This document shows positions 30,901 through 37,417 of a stretch of 64,000 nucleotides of DNA, piece by piece. The notes under the pieces are model-generated. The model saw nothing but the letters and a program-made list of their open reading frames with translations, had not been told where the DNA came from and did not search any database. This stretch comes from Prorocentrum cordatum (Eukaryota; Sar; Dinophyceae; Prorocentrales; Prorocentraceae): NCBI GenBank assembly GCA_963575745.1, contig CAUYUJ010000337.1, positions 596,983-660,982 of the forward strand. The letters run 5' to 3'. How positions within the stretch are numbered: the stretch's first letter is position 1; every line of letters begins with the position of its first letter. Position numbers and translations under genes: made by a program.

Positions 30901-31805
30901 CCCATCGCCTGGCCCATCTCCTCTGTAGGGCCGAGGCGGTCCCGATAGTCGATGAAGTCCCACTGGATGCGGGTGTCCCCGTCCCAGAAGGTATAGGACC
31001 CGCGGCCTATCAGCCCGTCGGTGTCCCACGCAACCGGGCCAACCTCGGCCCCGCCCTCGGTGACGTATCCTGCGGCGCAGCTAAGCGCCTCATGCAGGTC
31101 GGCTGCCTCGCTGCTGAGACCCCGATGGCCTCGGTCCACGGCTTCCTCGAGGGCTCGCTCCAGAGTGAGCCGCTCCCCGCGCAGGCGCGCCCCCAAGACG
31201 CGCCCGCGCACGTGGCTCTGCAAGTACTCGCTGGCCCCCTTCAGAGGCGCGAAGATGCCCTCGGATTCGAGCTCCTGCATGAGTTTGAGGCGAAGCTCCG
31301 GCCCATCACCCGCGGGCTGGGCGTCCCAAGTGGCCGCCGCGCGCGGGCGGTCGTGGTCTTCGAGCCATCCGAAGTCGGGGCCCTTAACCGCTTCCCGGAG
31401 GTCAGATTCCATCGCGGTAAGCTGGAGCGCGGTGTAGTCGTCCGGGGCCTGCCCCGGGCCCGGGTCGCCCGCTGCTCGCGAGCCGCTGCCACGGCCCCGG
31501 CCCTTTTCCTTCTGGGAGTCAGGGGGAGCAGGTGGGGAAGTGTCCTCGCCAACCTTCTCGGCCTCGGCTGCCTTGGCTTGCGAGCGCAGCTGCGCAATCA
31601 TCCCATCCACCTGCTTGGGATCGATCCGGGGCGTCCCAAGGAGCCCCCCGCGCCTCGTGAGCTGCATGACTACCGAGTAGTCCAATCCGCGCGTTGACTT
31701 GATGGGGTCATGGGAGTTAGGGCAATCGCAAGCCTTCCGCGAGCAGCCCATGTGCGTGGTAGCCCCCCCAGCAGACAGGGACGTTGTCCTTATTGCGGGG
31801 CGCAT
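21909..31805 (-). CDS. Giant Pol polyprotein: methyltransferase-like, RT, RNase H, second methyltransferase-like, tyrosine recombinase, RRM and SR-rich tail
   Basis: The frame is 3,298 codons. In order: C21/C28/H32 of a CCCH finger shared with the end of ORF2; a methyltransferase-like module with AGSG (555-558), GTPC (621-624) and IESSCPSG near 685; RT with motif A Asp1116 (KRDVSRAF), motif B FGWTGAPG near 1160 and motif C LMDD (1200-1202); RNase H with TDNSN near 1467; a second module with GDVTARARAVQV near 1712 and HPKEIWCAQGG near 1850, like methyltransferase motifs VIII-X; a tyrosine recombinase with R2217, HxxR 2347-2350, W2373 and Y2381; then an RRM (about 2912-2990), a Cys-rich zinc segment from 3016, RSPSR repeats and a Lys/Gly tail. 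An internal ATG at 24108-24110 could start a separate 734-residue tail protein. DIRS/Ngaro-type elements are the nearest relatives. The AUG at 31805 is probably not the true start if Pol is made by frameshifting from ORF2. Confidence 0.85.
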   Translation of the reverse strand: MRPAIRTTSLSAGGATTHMGCSRKACDCPNSHDPIKSTRGLDYSVVMQLTRRGGLLGTPRIDPKQVDGMIAQLRSQAKAAEAEKVGEDTSPPAPPDSQKEKGRGRGSGSRAAGDPGPGQAPDDYTALQLTAMESDLREAVKGPDFGWLEDHDRPRAAATWDAQPAGDGPELRLKLMQELESEGIFAPLKGASEYLQSHVRGRVLGARLRGERLTLERALEEAVDRGHRGLSSEAADLHEALSCAAGYVTEGGAEVGPVAWDTDGLIGRGSYTFWDGDTRIQWDFIDYRDRLGPTEEMGQAMGLEVGDTEERQCLLLHVAAGVLLLRAGEGTGEPSPDAVQQLAATYRHALWEEAHEALRALGDSPPWITALEADVRSYVHDAVHPHHDKDYRCLAACPVADLDAVTLQVHRVNGSGRLCVDHLMGTGVGAEDHVIPLLIWRGHMRALRPRSHAEAAALGQRWGHAGRLSREIVSVGWREMLDEGPDVEPTVPGKSAPCTHCKAAEGRAGRAVGRAPASFGEHPADVQARLLEANAMPIRHDPAFAYGLIAQEVYAGSGNWSAALRAEGIRVLEPIEYYDDPLRESGPRPDHDTLDPAVRARLQEAARTPMGPDVANVWCWGTPCGSYTDLGLMTQPGGTPQGTRTWEHPEGDGSKEFERVGNSHTQFTCDTCRILHDAGKEFLIESSCPSGRYPKIWDQAPMHELRRATGAMIVPIHMCAWGKAPSDAPESRYRKGSWWLVSPRLYLHALLLARRCPRDHHHVELKDHVPGSGIKRTKEAQVWAPRLCAAWAKVLKGAYHRWSVSQLRRQLAPIWEDGPGASPKIARAEAPGRLQGVDFTGIERLQASGDGSKCGRLSPAMHRALAGLPKPPLGKAQGEVSAGKTRPPCEDPARDIAEDLDGCSPAELATVYLTFCTEHPEYDPEAMRTLVGLGDQLLQRTGSLKEAAALLRRARHERLGNPLRGVLGDKVRRCLSREHFEYVRELAEGGASARRGAPRRRERAQPYPGVRAHIDEAYQKVWADVTWGIVLVASQAAEGFLTELVEAPLGRAPKQLPDRTLSSEGRMIHAMLSANAATHKRDHPPAVQPRHRQVARTAVWHRARHPGARLLCAKRDVSRAFKWLDIAPADVGDFGTSLPGAHAGIEGDVRVVYLAMVFGWTGAPGNYMMLALAARELHESYRPGEPHWHDTTHFHSEWLMDDPVVVEPDIGVRPCMACDALDASIREVFGSEAVNVSKKDAEGEPSTTQIIWGLSMDFERERVGLPEPKAMKMRFLLAEPELSFGCRMVRLRTARELSGLGQFCACAAPALSLELPAVHRMLSGDPGQAYVHPPGDPEMVEAAWDDWHQTLDWLRVCFEMPVEGNFETSFEGLLGLREALALPGALGKLRWLGGDATLDRIGALDWSSREYIVAEAAPYLETLRSAPGVTWQGEGEIIAVVELLCLIALAAEKGPDWFQLLLPYVTDNSNVSRWLRRRRARNAVARHLLRVLAMLELRYKFRVLDGLYLRTYHNELADFITRATVEEVRQRMAEAGWTELSPAAPWGELVEEAAQRELRMPGDDGPWRAAALQVKGAREALPRYAPLQVEGARLLEVGTAWPPFGEAWESLGGSALLAPWDVGDRWDPDDGDHPKDPTGAPRTRWLCASLSEDPGGREAAGLERLLITTRPLAVLLDAPVNYAAVRLGARLRRLGYVALSPETRLLCTHFGDVTARARAVQVWGCGERFRAPSPMPPLGQPCVEPRGLCQLWKEAGRPPLDELRLDLNNGTLLVDPRISTTGDRMMPWPRGTWQPAGGGRAQRVVIHDPRGPCHTARAKPDPLKGYANTLILEGSEGGWTARALHPKEIWCAQGGTAELWDALGLGGMPIAERMRQAARALPRRTARWVLQWAERLLRQAVEAASAGEAPGARAGVGPDHDRLANDEMVKLWLKAWLQAPDRPSGPFEAALEAGKTTDDAARLADQLDPPATARSTAAGVDGAGGERVGAVTFAVPEGAGMPRPSAMDGVGGEARPPRKARRRTRSAPAPALAKPAAWRYAGGGAPKGIQGELTDPRELDATATEAMLAKLAEGTRANYSAGWRNWVLWRRLRGRSPYLQGETRDARLTDEDDLIRYVVYLYKVMKRRATTIRQRLFAIRYAHTLAGFGDVTSDRRRLWTTIEGLRRWDGKAKRKLPATPRMLRWLREYLFAHGTATRREATILWAALMTGYFFMLRASEYLVQEDRSWSMGRVVRGQDVQGMRGGAPSARLSDCDEVVLTITSSKTDQFNAGCVRNHYRSGVELCVVDALADLQRELPDRFGRGTEAGLPLFRRPDGHPIMREEVQGLLQLAAAACGVDAGQMGSHSLRIGGATALYHACRDLEAVKRFGRWSTDAFHGYLWEDHRRQAPFARGMAEGHALLAPDARGDDGAAAGARPDQLAGSDPPQFGSDLRPSERPAWAPGRPPWARPSARAGSTTEGEGEEELVRHEPGRGVNGRVGKQQAGPAGTLVRAGASRCGGIPVDLSPSTPLSLPLPIAPGTPTSSWSSHPQPSPTPERGTRAARAPQPRAPAAPPPRAPAACIMGFLVGLVAPDQSKARGHDYSIMAVNPLGVVVSGAALSDELRSAAHNILYTVVNELDSEDLVEVVNHDHEAAPCIAAACLAAGASEDHGQLVIVDGKRGAWGVGAGPNIKVQRQAAKLALALAQFQGQPMPELRELCKHNRGLLDMMRTVDAEAVVELTDVDDASSRGEGRSTPAPVLEAGEDAVTAALARAAIQAAARRQSKGAPVERPRPARSPGQERLAEEVRKRERRPAPLRSPSRARRRDRERDAPRDRGRRGQEEEAVLKPKTGGAPPKADIVKREAVLKPKSGGAPPRSFEVKTEVEEAAPPGAGDGPPQRQPRSRSRRRRKEEQRQGAQQQPSDQHDEGESIIRIERVPHHVDAEVVRQVVVPFGVVKHIAFLYDHRHKREPCVLVEFQRRADAKRARECMRSNYRFYKTDPCTVVTEWASRPRGPDPGSDGEDGPTIQPPACPTCALKMRWSSFDPGDGWGCEMCPAGGANSGALRWHCKGCDVSYCEACRVAFGKPKTVVEKARRSGHTVREAPGPSAGHGERPSTGATGAGAEGDRPPGDLSWPKRERSPSRNRPKRERSPSRSLARDPAWARRGDTPPGRTRRKTGKHAGQLRAPRGGWCEQEKKRRRAAAAEAAAGGGGIPAWRGKGAGDKGGKGGKVKGKHSGKAAKGSKSGGKGDKSGKGGHSKGDQGSRGRSERDWPSADGRASRGGDGGSPRDPSERGGDRSGDESRDRQGNTPSI

Positions 31806-33366
31806 GCGCCACGGATCGCGTCCGCTCCGGGCGTGTTAGTTCCTTGCCCGCTGGGTACGCCCTCTTGGGGGCTGTCCCCGCTGGGGCCCCGATGCCCGCC
31901 TTGGGCCCCGCCTTGGGCCTGTCATCCCCCTGCGCCGTGGGCCGGGGATCGCCCATTTCCTCGCTCCCTCCCGCTTTGGGCGGTCGCTTCGTGAGGTGGG
32001 CGTTCAGCTGCCCATTGAGGAGGCGCGTGAGTGCGGCCTTGCGCCGGGGCACGACCACCTGCTGGTAGTAGGCGTTCGGGTCCCCGAGGTCGAACGTTCG
32101 GGGCAAATCGTAGCCGTTCTCCGGCATGAGTAGGATGTACTTGATGTCCTCCCTCCTCGGGTTCTCGGTGTCGAGCTCTCGGCAGAGCCGACGCCTCAGC
32201 TCCCGTAACTCCTCGACCCAGGTGCTTCGGAGCTCTTCCCACAGATCCTTGACCCAATGGTCTGGGAACTCCGAGGGGTCCCTCTCGAAGGCCGCCTCCA
32301 AGAACCCTAACGACCGCCGACGCTCCGCCCCGTGTGCGACCCCTATGATGGACTCGAACATCTGGATCTCGCACCGGGCCCTCTTGAACCAGGTCGCCAT
32401 GTGGGTGGCGGGCCGTTGGCGGGGCTCCAGCTTGTCGTCCACAGGGAGCCGATAGCCATCGAAGTCCTCGTCACGCGCGGGGACGCAGTCGTCCACCGCC
32501 AGGTCGTGAGGGCCCGTCCCGAAGGCGAGCGCCGCGTAGCCGTGTGCCACACGGTTGGTAACCAGGCAGGGAAACCCGATCGTCTTGAGCGTGCTCTTGG
32601 AGTGCGCACACATGCGCTTGAGAGAGTCGAACAAGTCCTTCCCCGTGATCCCCTCGCAGGCCTCAACCACGAAGGTGTTGCATCCCCGGGCTATGTAAAG
32701 ATCAAGTTCCTCGTCCCGACCGATCCCTGCCCTGGTGCCCCGGGCCTTCTTGTCGCCCTCGGTGGCCCGCGCCTGCCGCTCGGCGGCGAGGACGTGGCGT
32801 TCGGTGAGGCGGTTCTGGCGATCCAGGCGCTCGATGATCTGGGCTTCGGCCTCGGCTGTAAGCCCGCCCAGGGCGCCCGCCGCCCCGGCGTCGTCTGGAC
32901 CCCCAGCTCGCTCCCCACCCAGGCCGCCCCCGTGGGGCGTCTGGCCAGTGAGGTGGCCAAGGACCGAGGCCCCGTCGAGGAGCGGATTGGCCCCACGAGC
33001 GGCCCCCCCGCGTCCATCGCGTGCCAGCAGGTCCCGATCACCCAGCAAGCCCCGTCGTGGGCCCGTGGGTTGGATGGGGGGCATGGCACCGAAGAGCTCG
33101 CGTCGGGGTCCCTGCTTCGGGCTGGGATCCCGTCCCCGCGCCGAGCGACTCCGCGACCCCTCACGTGAGAGGCTGCCCTGCAGGGGAACCTTGTCGGCGG
33201 CCGCAGCACGCTCCCGCGCGCGCGCTTCCAGCTGCGCATCCTCCAAATCCGCGAGGGCGCGCTCTAGGTCGGACCCCAGTGGGCCCGCCGCTGCCACCTG
33301 TGCGACCCTCCGCCGCAGCTGCCGCTCCGCCTGATCAAGCGGAACCCCGAGCAGGTCCGCGGCCAT
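31717..33366 (-). CDS. Gag-like protein (ORF2) of the giant element
   Basis: 549 codons. The N-terminal 140 residues are Arg/Gly/Pro-rich and probably disordered. A charged helical stretch follows (AEAQIIERLDRQNRLTERH). The central and C-terminal parts (RGCNTFVVEACEGITGKDLF to WVEELRELRRRLCRELD) look alpha-helical, as in capsid proteins. The end is basic and Pro-rich and leads to PVCWGG, the first ligand of a zinc finger continued in Pol. The ATG lies 2 bases after the ORF1 stop (TAG-GT-ATG), suggesting termination-reinitiation or processing from a polycistronic RNA. Gag identity is inferred from position, composition and the overlap with Pol. Confidence 0.7.
   Translation of the reverse strand: MAADLLGVPLDQAERQLRRRVAQVAAAGPLGSDLERALADLEDAQLEARARERAAAADKVPLQGSLSREGSRSRSARGRDPSPKQGPRRELFGAMPPIQPTGPRRGLLGDRDLLARDGRGGAARGANPLLDGASVLGHLTGQTPHGGGLGGERAGGPDDAGAAGALGGLTAEAEAQIIERLDRQNRLTERHVLAAERQARATEGDKKARGTRAGIGRDEELDLYIARGCNTFVVEACEGITGKDLFDSLKRMCAHSKSTLKTIGFPCLVTNRVAHGYAALAFGTGPHDLAVDDCVPARDEDFDGYRLPVDDKLEPRQRPATHMATWFKRARCEIQMFESIIGVAHGAERRRSLGFLEAAFERDPSEFPDHWVKDLWEELRSTWVEELRELRRRLCRELDTENPRREDIKYILLMPENGYDLPRTFDLGDPNAYYQQVVVPRRKAALTRLLNGQLNAHLTKRPPKAGGSEEMGDPRPTAQGDDRPKAGPKAGIGAPAGTAPKRAYPAGKELTRPERTRSVAHAPRNKDNVPVCWGGYHAHGLLAEGLRLP
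31763..31769 (-). promoter_or_regulatory. Candidate +1 frameshift site (run of seven G) joining Gag and Pol
   Basis: ORF2 and Pol overlap, with Pol one base downstream in phase. In ORF2 the codons run TGC TGG GGG GGC. Skipping one G gives TGC TGG GGG GCT and brings the Cys of ORF2 together with Cys21, Cys28 and His32 of Pol, completing a C-x8-C-x6-C-x3-H finger. The alternative is a one-base indel in the homopolymer, by mutation or sequencing error. Confidence 0.55.
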
Positions 33367-33368
33367 AC

Positions 33369-36206
33369 CTAATGCACTGAGGCCGCCGCTTGGCCCCCCC
33401 GTCCTTTGAGATCCTCGGCTCGCAAGGAATCCATGAACATTTCGAGTGGGTCGGGCTCCTCAGCATCCTCGCTCACGCCGGCGGGGGCCGCCGCTAAGCG
33501 CGACGGTGCCGCCACGGGGGCGGGACGGGGCAAGCCCTCCATCCCGGGCGCCGGCTGCGCACCCTGCGCGCCGCCCCGCCGATGGTGGCCGAGTGTGCGC
33601 ACCGGGTCGTGCTGCAGCTGCTGGCGCTCCGTGTTCGTCAGGTAGCGCCGCCTCCAGCCGCTCGCGCTTTCCACGTCCACACCGCCCCACTGCTCCTGGC
33701 GTAACATCGCCAGCAGATCCTGCGGGATGTGGTGGGCGATGACACGCAACCCCACTTCCCGAGCCCCTTGGGGGACCTCGTACAGCAGCCGATTGATCCA
33801 ATCTATCGGGTAGCGCCCGTCCTCCAGCGGAGGGGGGTGCCGTGCGACCTCGCTGGCTGGGACCTCCACCCTGACGCCCTCGAGGCCAGTCCCGATGATA
33901 AGTCGGGCGTCCCCGCCAGTACCCCGTACGTCGAGCCCCTCGCATTCTCCCAATAGAATAAACCAAGGACTCGCCGGGGGCGCGCCGTACGCCTCCTCGG
34001 CTCCCCGAGGGTCGCCCGGAAGTATCGGGCAGACCTTCACGAGTAGGGGCTCCTGAAGCCACCCGTGATGGGCGATCCGATCGCCCGGGGCTCCGCGGTC
34101 GGCAGACCGTGAGCGTCCGCTGGCCCTTGCTTCCGCGGAGCGTGTGCGACGCGGCTGCGGCCCAGAGGCTAGGGCCTGCGCCCCCGTGGGCCCCACATCG
34201 ACAGATGGGGCCACGGCGGGCGGTGGCGGTGCAGCGGGGGGAGGTAGAGGCGGGGGGTAGACCGGCCCGGGCGCTATGCCAACCCCATCGGCAGCGTGCG
34301 CGGTCCAATCGCGCGCCCTGGCGGGGCTTGGAGCCCGCGCCCGCATGCGGCGGCGCAGGCCCCCGAGGATCCCAGGTTGGACCGTCGCTTCGACGCGCAC
34401 GGTGTGACCCTCGTCCCGTCGGAGATGTTCCCCGCACATCGGGCCCCCCCCGCAGCTACCCTTCGCCATGCGGAGACAAGTGGGGAGGCTGCACTTGCGG
34501 CCGATCAGGGTAGACCGATACTTCTGCGCATGGTGGGCGCAGAGGTGCACCTGTGCATTGAGACAATGCCCCGGCCGGGGAACGTCCGACACCTCCGCGT
34601 CCTCCTGTAGCAGGACAGTAGCCTCCTGCATCCCTCGGTCGCCGCACCCCTCCGGCTGGAGGGGGCGTGCGCCACCCGCGAGCTGCGCCCCAACTTGTGC
34701 GGCTTGGCAGGGGCGCTCCTCCGCCTCCACCTCGCTCTCCGAATCGATGTCCAGGCGGCGATAGCCCGTGGCGTCGGTGATGTAGCGGGGCTCCGGCCGG
34801 CCCCGGCACAGCCATCCGAGAACCGACCAGGGTGAGCAAAGCAGCCACTTGACGACCCCGAATACCTTCCGGAGTCCCACGCCGACTGCCCGGCAGGCCG
34901 TGGCCCTTCCGTGCTCAGCCAAGTCCACGATCTGTGTGTGGTCAATGGCCGCGTACTGGTCGACGTGCATGGGATGCGCCACTGGACAGGAGGCGCACTC
35001 GACGGCACGACATAGATGCACATTCCCTGTCTCCTCGAGGTTCAGCCGCCACTTGCGACTGGTGCACCCCAGGACCTGCCCGATCTTGATGTTGAGCCCG
35101 TGGCGGTCCAGTCGGTACCGGTCCGCGAAGTTGCAGCTGATGCGGGCCACCTGCCCGTGCTTACGCAGAAGCACGTGGTTGTACGCCCGATTGGTCCCTC
35201 GGCCGCGGACCCCCTTTGTGTAGAACTCCGTCTCCACCACGCCGCCCAAGCCCGGCCCGCGCCAGCGCACCAGCAAGGGGGTCGGAGGGGGTGGGGGAAG
35301 ATGGGCGCCGGGCCCATCGCCTCCGCGTCGCTGGCAGCACCGGGTAATCTGGTACCACGCCCAGCGGAGTCCCCCGGCAGCCCACAGCATAGGCTGGGCT
35401 GCGGTGTTGACGATGAAGGCCAGGGCACCCAACACGAACGTGAAGATGCCTAGGGCAAAGCATAGGACCGCGGTCTCCCACCAGTACCCAAGCATCTTAA
35501 CGCCCAGGCGGTCGACGGCGGATCCAATCCATCCGCCACTCGTGCGGATCGTGCCCGGGTGGTCGGGGGAGCTTACCCACGCTCCGTAGCCCACGAACTC
35601 GAAGACCCAGGCTGCGAAGCCCCAACCGGGACCCGGCCCCGCCTCCGGGGGCGGGGTAGGTGGCGGCGGCGGCGGTGGGGGTACGTTCCGGCCAGCCCAC
35701 CAATGGGGCAGGTGCGGGACCCAACCACTCCACCCCCAATACCCGTCCAGCCCACGCGGCAGGTCAGGCTCACCATCGCCCGTCCGGTTTCCCGGGGCGG
35801 ACGGCTGCCCAGGCGCGCCCGTGGGCTCGTTGTTACCTCCGTATGCCGGCGTAGCTGGGCTGCCCGTGGGTTCGCCCTCGCCTACGCGCCCGATGCCCGA
35901 GGTCGTGGTCGTTGTAGTCGACCCTGACCGCGGCGGCGGTGGGACGCCCGGCGCCCCCGGGGGCTTGGCCTGCGGCCCTCGCCCCTTTCCCCCTGCAGAC
36001 GCGGGCTTGGCGGGCGGTCCTCGCCCCTTGCCTCGCCCCCCACCACCTGCCGGCAGCGCTGTCGGCCCGGGCAGGGCTGGCGGCGTCGGCGCTGGGACCT
36101 CCTGTCCCCCGCGCCCGAACGGCAGCCAGCCAAGTGCCCCTTGGACCGTGAGAGCGCCGCCCGTAACCGAGATCATCAGGTGCGCCCCCAGGAAGCCCAC
36201 AGCCAT
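33369..36206 (-). CDS. Membrane-anchored protein of unknown function (ORF1) of the giant element
   Basis: 945 codons. Residues 40-190 are Pro/Gly-rich, with a run of prolines near 175. Residues about 237-270 form a strongly hydrophobic segment (AVLCFALGIFTFVLGALAFI) long enough to cross a membrane. Two Cys-rich stretches follow, near 380-416 (HLCRAVECASCPVAH) and near 548-593 (RKCSLPTCLRMAKGSC...CGEHL), the latter B-box- or zinc-like. The C-terminal third has mixed charged and Pro-rich segments. No signal peptide is obvious. An upstream membrane protein is unusual for YR retrotransposons. It might direct particles to a membrane or be an envelope-like acquisition; neither is proven. The start is about 75 bp inside A1. 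Confidence 0.7.
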   Translation of the reverse strand: MAVGFLGAHLMISVTGGALTVQGALGWLPFGRGGQEVPAPTPPALPGPTALPAGGGGRGKGRGPPAKPASAGGKGRGPQAKPPGAPGVPPPPRSGSTTTTTTSGIGRVGEGEPTGSPATPAYGGNNEPTGAPGQPSAPGNRTGDGEPDLPRGLDGYWGWSGWVPHLPHWWAGRNVPPPPPPPPTPPPEAGPGPGWGFAAWVFEFVGYGAWVSSPDHPGTIRTSGGWIGSAVDRLGVKMLGYWWETAVLCFALGIFTFVLGALAFIVNTAAQPMLWAAGGLRWAWYQITRCCQRRGGDGPGAHLPPPPPTPLLVRWRGPGLGGVVETEFYTKGVRGRGTNRAYNHVLLRKHGQVARISCNFADRYRLDRHGLNIKIGQVLGCTSRKWRLNLEETGNVHLCRAVECASCPVAHPMHVDQYAAIDHTQIVDLAEHGRATACRAVGVGLRKVFGVVKWLLCSPWSVLGWLCRGRPEPRYITDATGYRRLDIDSESEVEAEERPCQAAQVGAQLAGGARPLQPEGCGDRGMQEATVLLQEDAEVSDVPRPGHCLNAQVHLCAHHAQKYRSTLIGRKCSLPTCLRMAKGSCGGGPMCGEHLRRDEGHTVRVEATVQPGILGGLRRRMRARAPSPARARDWTAHAADGVGIAPGPVYPPPLPPPAAPPPPAVAPSVDVGPTGAQALASGPQPRRTRSAEARASGRSRSADRGAPGDRIAHHGWLQEPLLVKVCPILPGDPRGAEEAYGAPPASPWFILLGECEGLDVRGTGGDARLIIGTGLEGVRVEVPASEVARHPPPLEDGRYPIDWINRLLYEVPQGAREVGLRVIAHHIPQDLLAMLRQEQWGGVDVESASGWRRRYLTNTERQQLQHDPVRTLGHHRRGGAQGAQPAPGMEGLPRPAPVAAPSRLAAAPAGVSEDAEEPDPLEMFMDSLRAEDLKGRGGQAAASVH

Positions 36207-36279
36207 GGCACCACAGGCGCGCTACCTAGTCTGCGGACTAGCACGGCTGTGGTTATGGCCGCCCCGCGGCCCCCTGGAA

Positions 36280-36385
36280 CACCCGCGCGTCGCCCAGGGC
36301 CGAACGCTACGGACCCAAAATGGCTACCTGAGCCCACACCCCCTCCCACTTAACCTGCAGTCTACAACCAATCAGACTATACAAG
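36280..36385 (-). repeat. A1 split direct repeat, 5' end of the giant element
   Basis: Matches A2 at 21037-21142. On the minus strand the element begins CTTGTATAGTCTG at 36385. About 60 bases in is GTAGCCATTTTGG (36315-36327, reverse strand), identical to 13 bases of the dinoflagellate spliced-leader exon. It is preceded by GGCTCAG and followed by GTCCGTAGC, which also look like leader fragments. Confidence 0.85.
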
Positions 36386-36440
36386 ATGCCAGTCAAAGTT
36401 ATGAGAACTCCGACCGCAGGCGACATCTGCCATCCATCCC
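36386..36440 (-). repeat. B1 repeat of the older YR element, part right of the giant insertion
   Basis: ATGCCAGTCAAAGTTATGAG onward matches 20528-20582 with two mismatches. Joined to 20773-20790 it recreates the intact repeat. Confidence 0.75.
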
Positions 36441-37417
36441 GGGCCGCCCAGGCCACGGGCGAGACGCGGGAGGGGCGCGATGGCAACTGGGGGGATCCCC
36501 CGACTCCCGAAGGACAGACTAGGCCACCTAGGCCGAACCAAAAAGTCAAAGTACAAACAGGTGGCCACCCACGCGCCCAAGACACCCCAAAAAGGCAAAC
36601 CCATCAGGATCGCCCAAGAGGATCAGAGCCAAGGCCAGCCGACCATCAGGACAACCCAAGACTAGGCTACCTCCCCGAGGCGGATCGCCACAACCCGAGG
36701 CGAGGGCCCACAAACGACTGAGAGACAAACGCATTGACCCGTTGATCGTGAGCTTGGCGACGGCTCTAACGAAAATCTGGGGGGCACGCAGCGGCCAGGG
36801 AGGTATTGTTTTGTGCTTGCCGCCAGGCGCCTTGCCAGACAAACGACGTGAAGGTCGCGAGTTCCACTGCAGACCCCCCGTCGGCAAGCGCACTTCCGGG
36901 CGAGTGGCGAGAGTGAAGGAGAAGGCCAATCAGACATGCGCGTGGGCTTCTGCCATCCAGTACCGAACTGGCACATGTGGAGACTGGCCACCGATGCTCA
37001 CCTTTACGCCACATCTGAATCATTCCTGGCGCGGACCGAATCAAAATAGAGGCTGGGTTCTCGATGTATACGGGAACCCCGTAACTCGCGCGCGACTGGA
37101 AGATTCGGCAACTGAAAAGAAAGGCGGCGTTCCCGGCGGCGAGCCGCCCCTGCTCGACCGCCGAAAGCTCGTGACACGGGCCCCCCCATCGGCATTGCGC
37201 GCGAGCTCAGTGAACGCCTAGAAATACTACTCCAAGGTGTACACGGAGTCCCGAGCAACACCCCCGAGATGCAACCAACCGAGATCCAACCACGAATCAG
37301 CTGTTCAAGTGATGTTGTTGTGACCCCTCACCGGGCGAGCTTCTAAAATCAAAGTCCAAAGCTGAACTGCCGAAGGCCCGAAGGGCCTCGGATGAAAATC
37401 CAGAGCCAATAGCAACT
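36441..37417. other. 3' region of the older YR element, no gene seen
   Basis: Lies between the recombinase remnant and B1. Short frames on both strands have no recognisable motif. Similarity to the older element's other end fades beyond about 36500, apart from a shared GCGATGGCAACTG. Confidence 0.4.

Larger units (their letters stand above)
20791..36385 (-). mobile_element. Giant tyrosine-recombinase retrotransposon, 15,595 bp, apparently intact
   Basis: On the minus strand the order is A1 (36280-36385), ORF1 (membrane protein), ORF2 (Gag-like), ORF3 (Pol with RT, RNase H, methyltransferase-like modules and tyrosine recombinase), B1 (21143-21346), A2 (21037-21142), 42-bp spacer, B2 (20791-20994). 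This is the split-direct-repeat structure of Ngaro/PAT-type YR retrotransposons, which integrate as circles through recombinase without target duplication. The flanks join to restore a repeat present intact at 20510-20582. A and B copies are nearly identical and the frames are long and unbroken, pointing to a recent insertion. A single G at each junction makes the edge ambiguous by one base. Confidence 0.85.
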
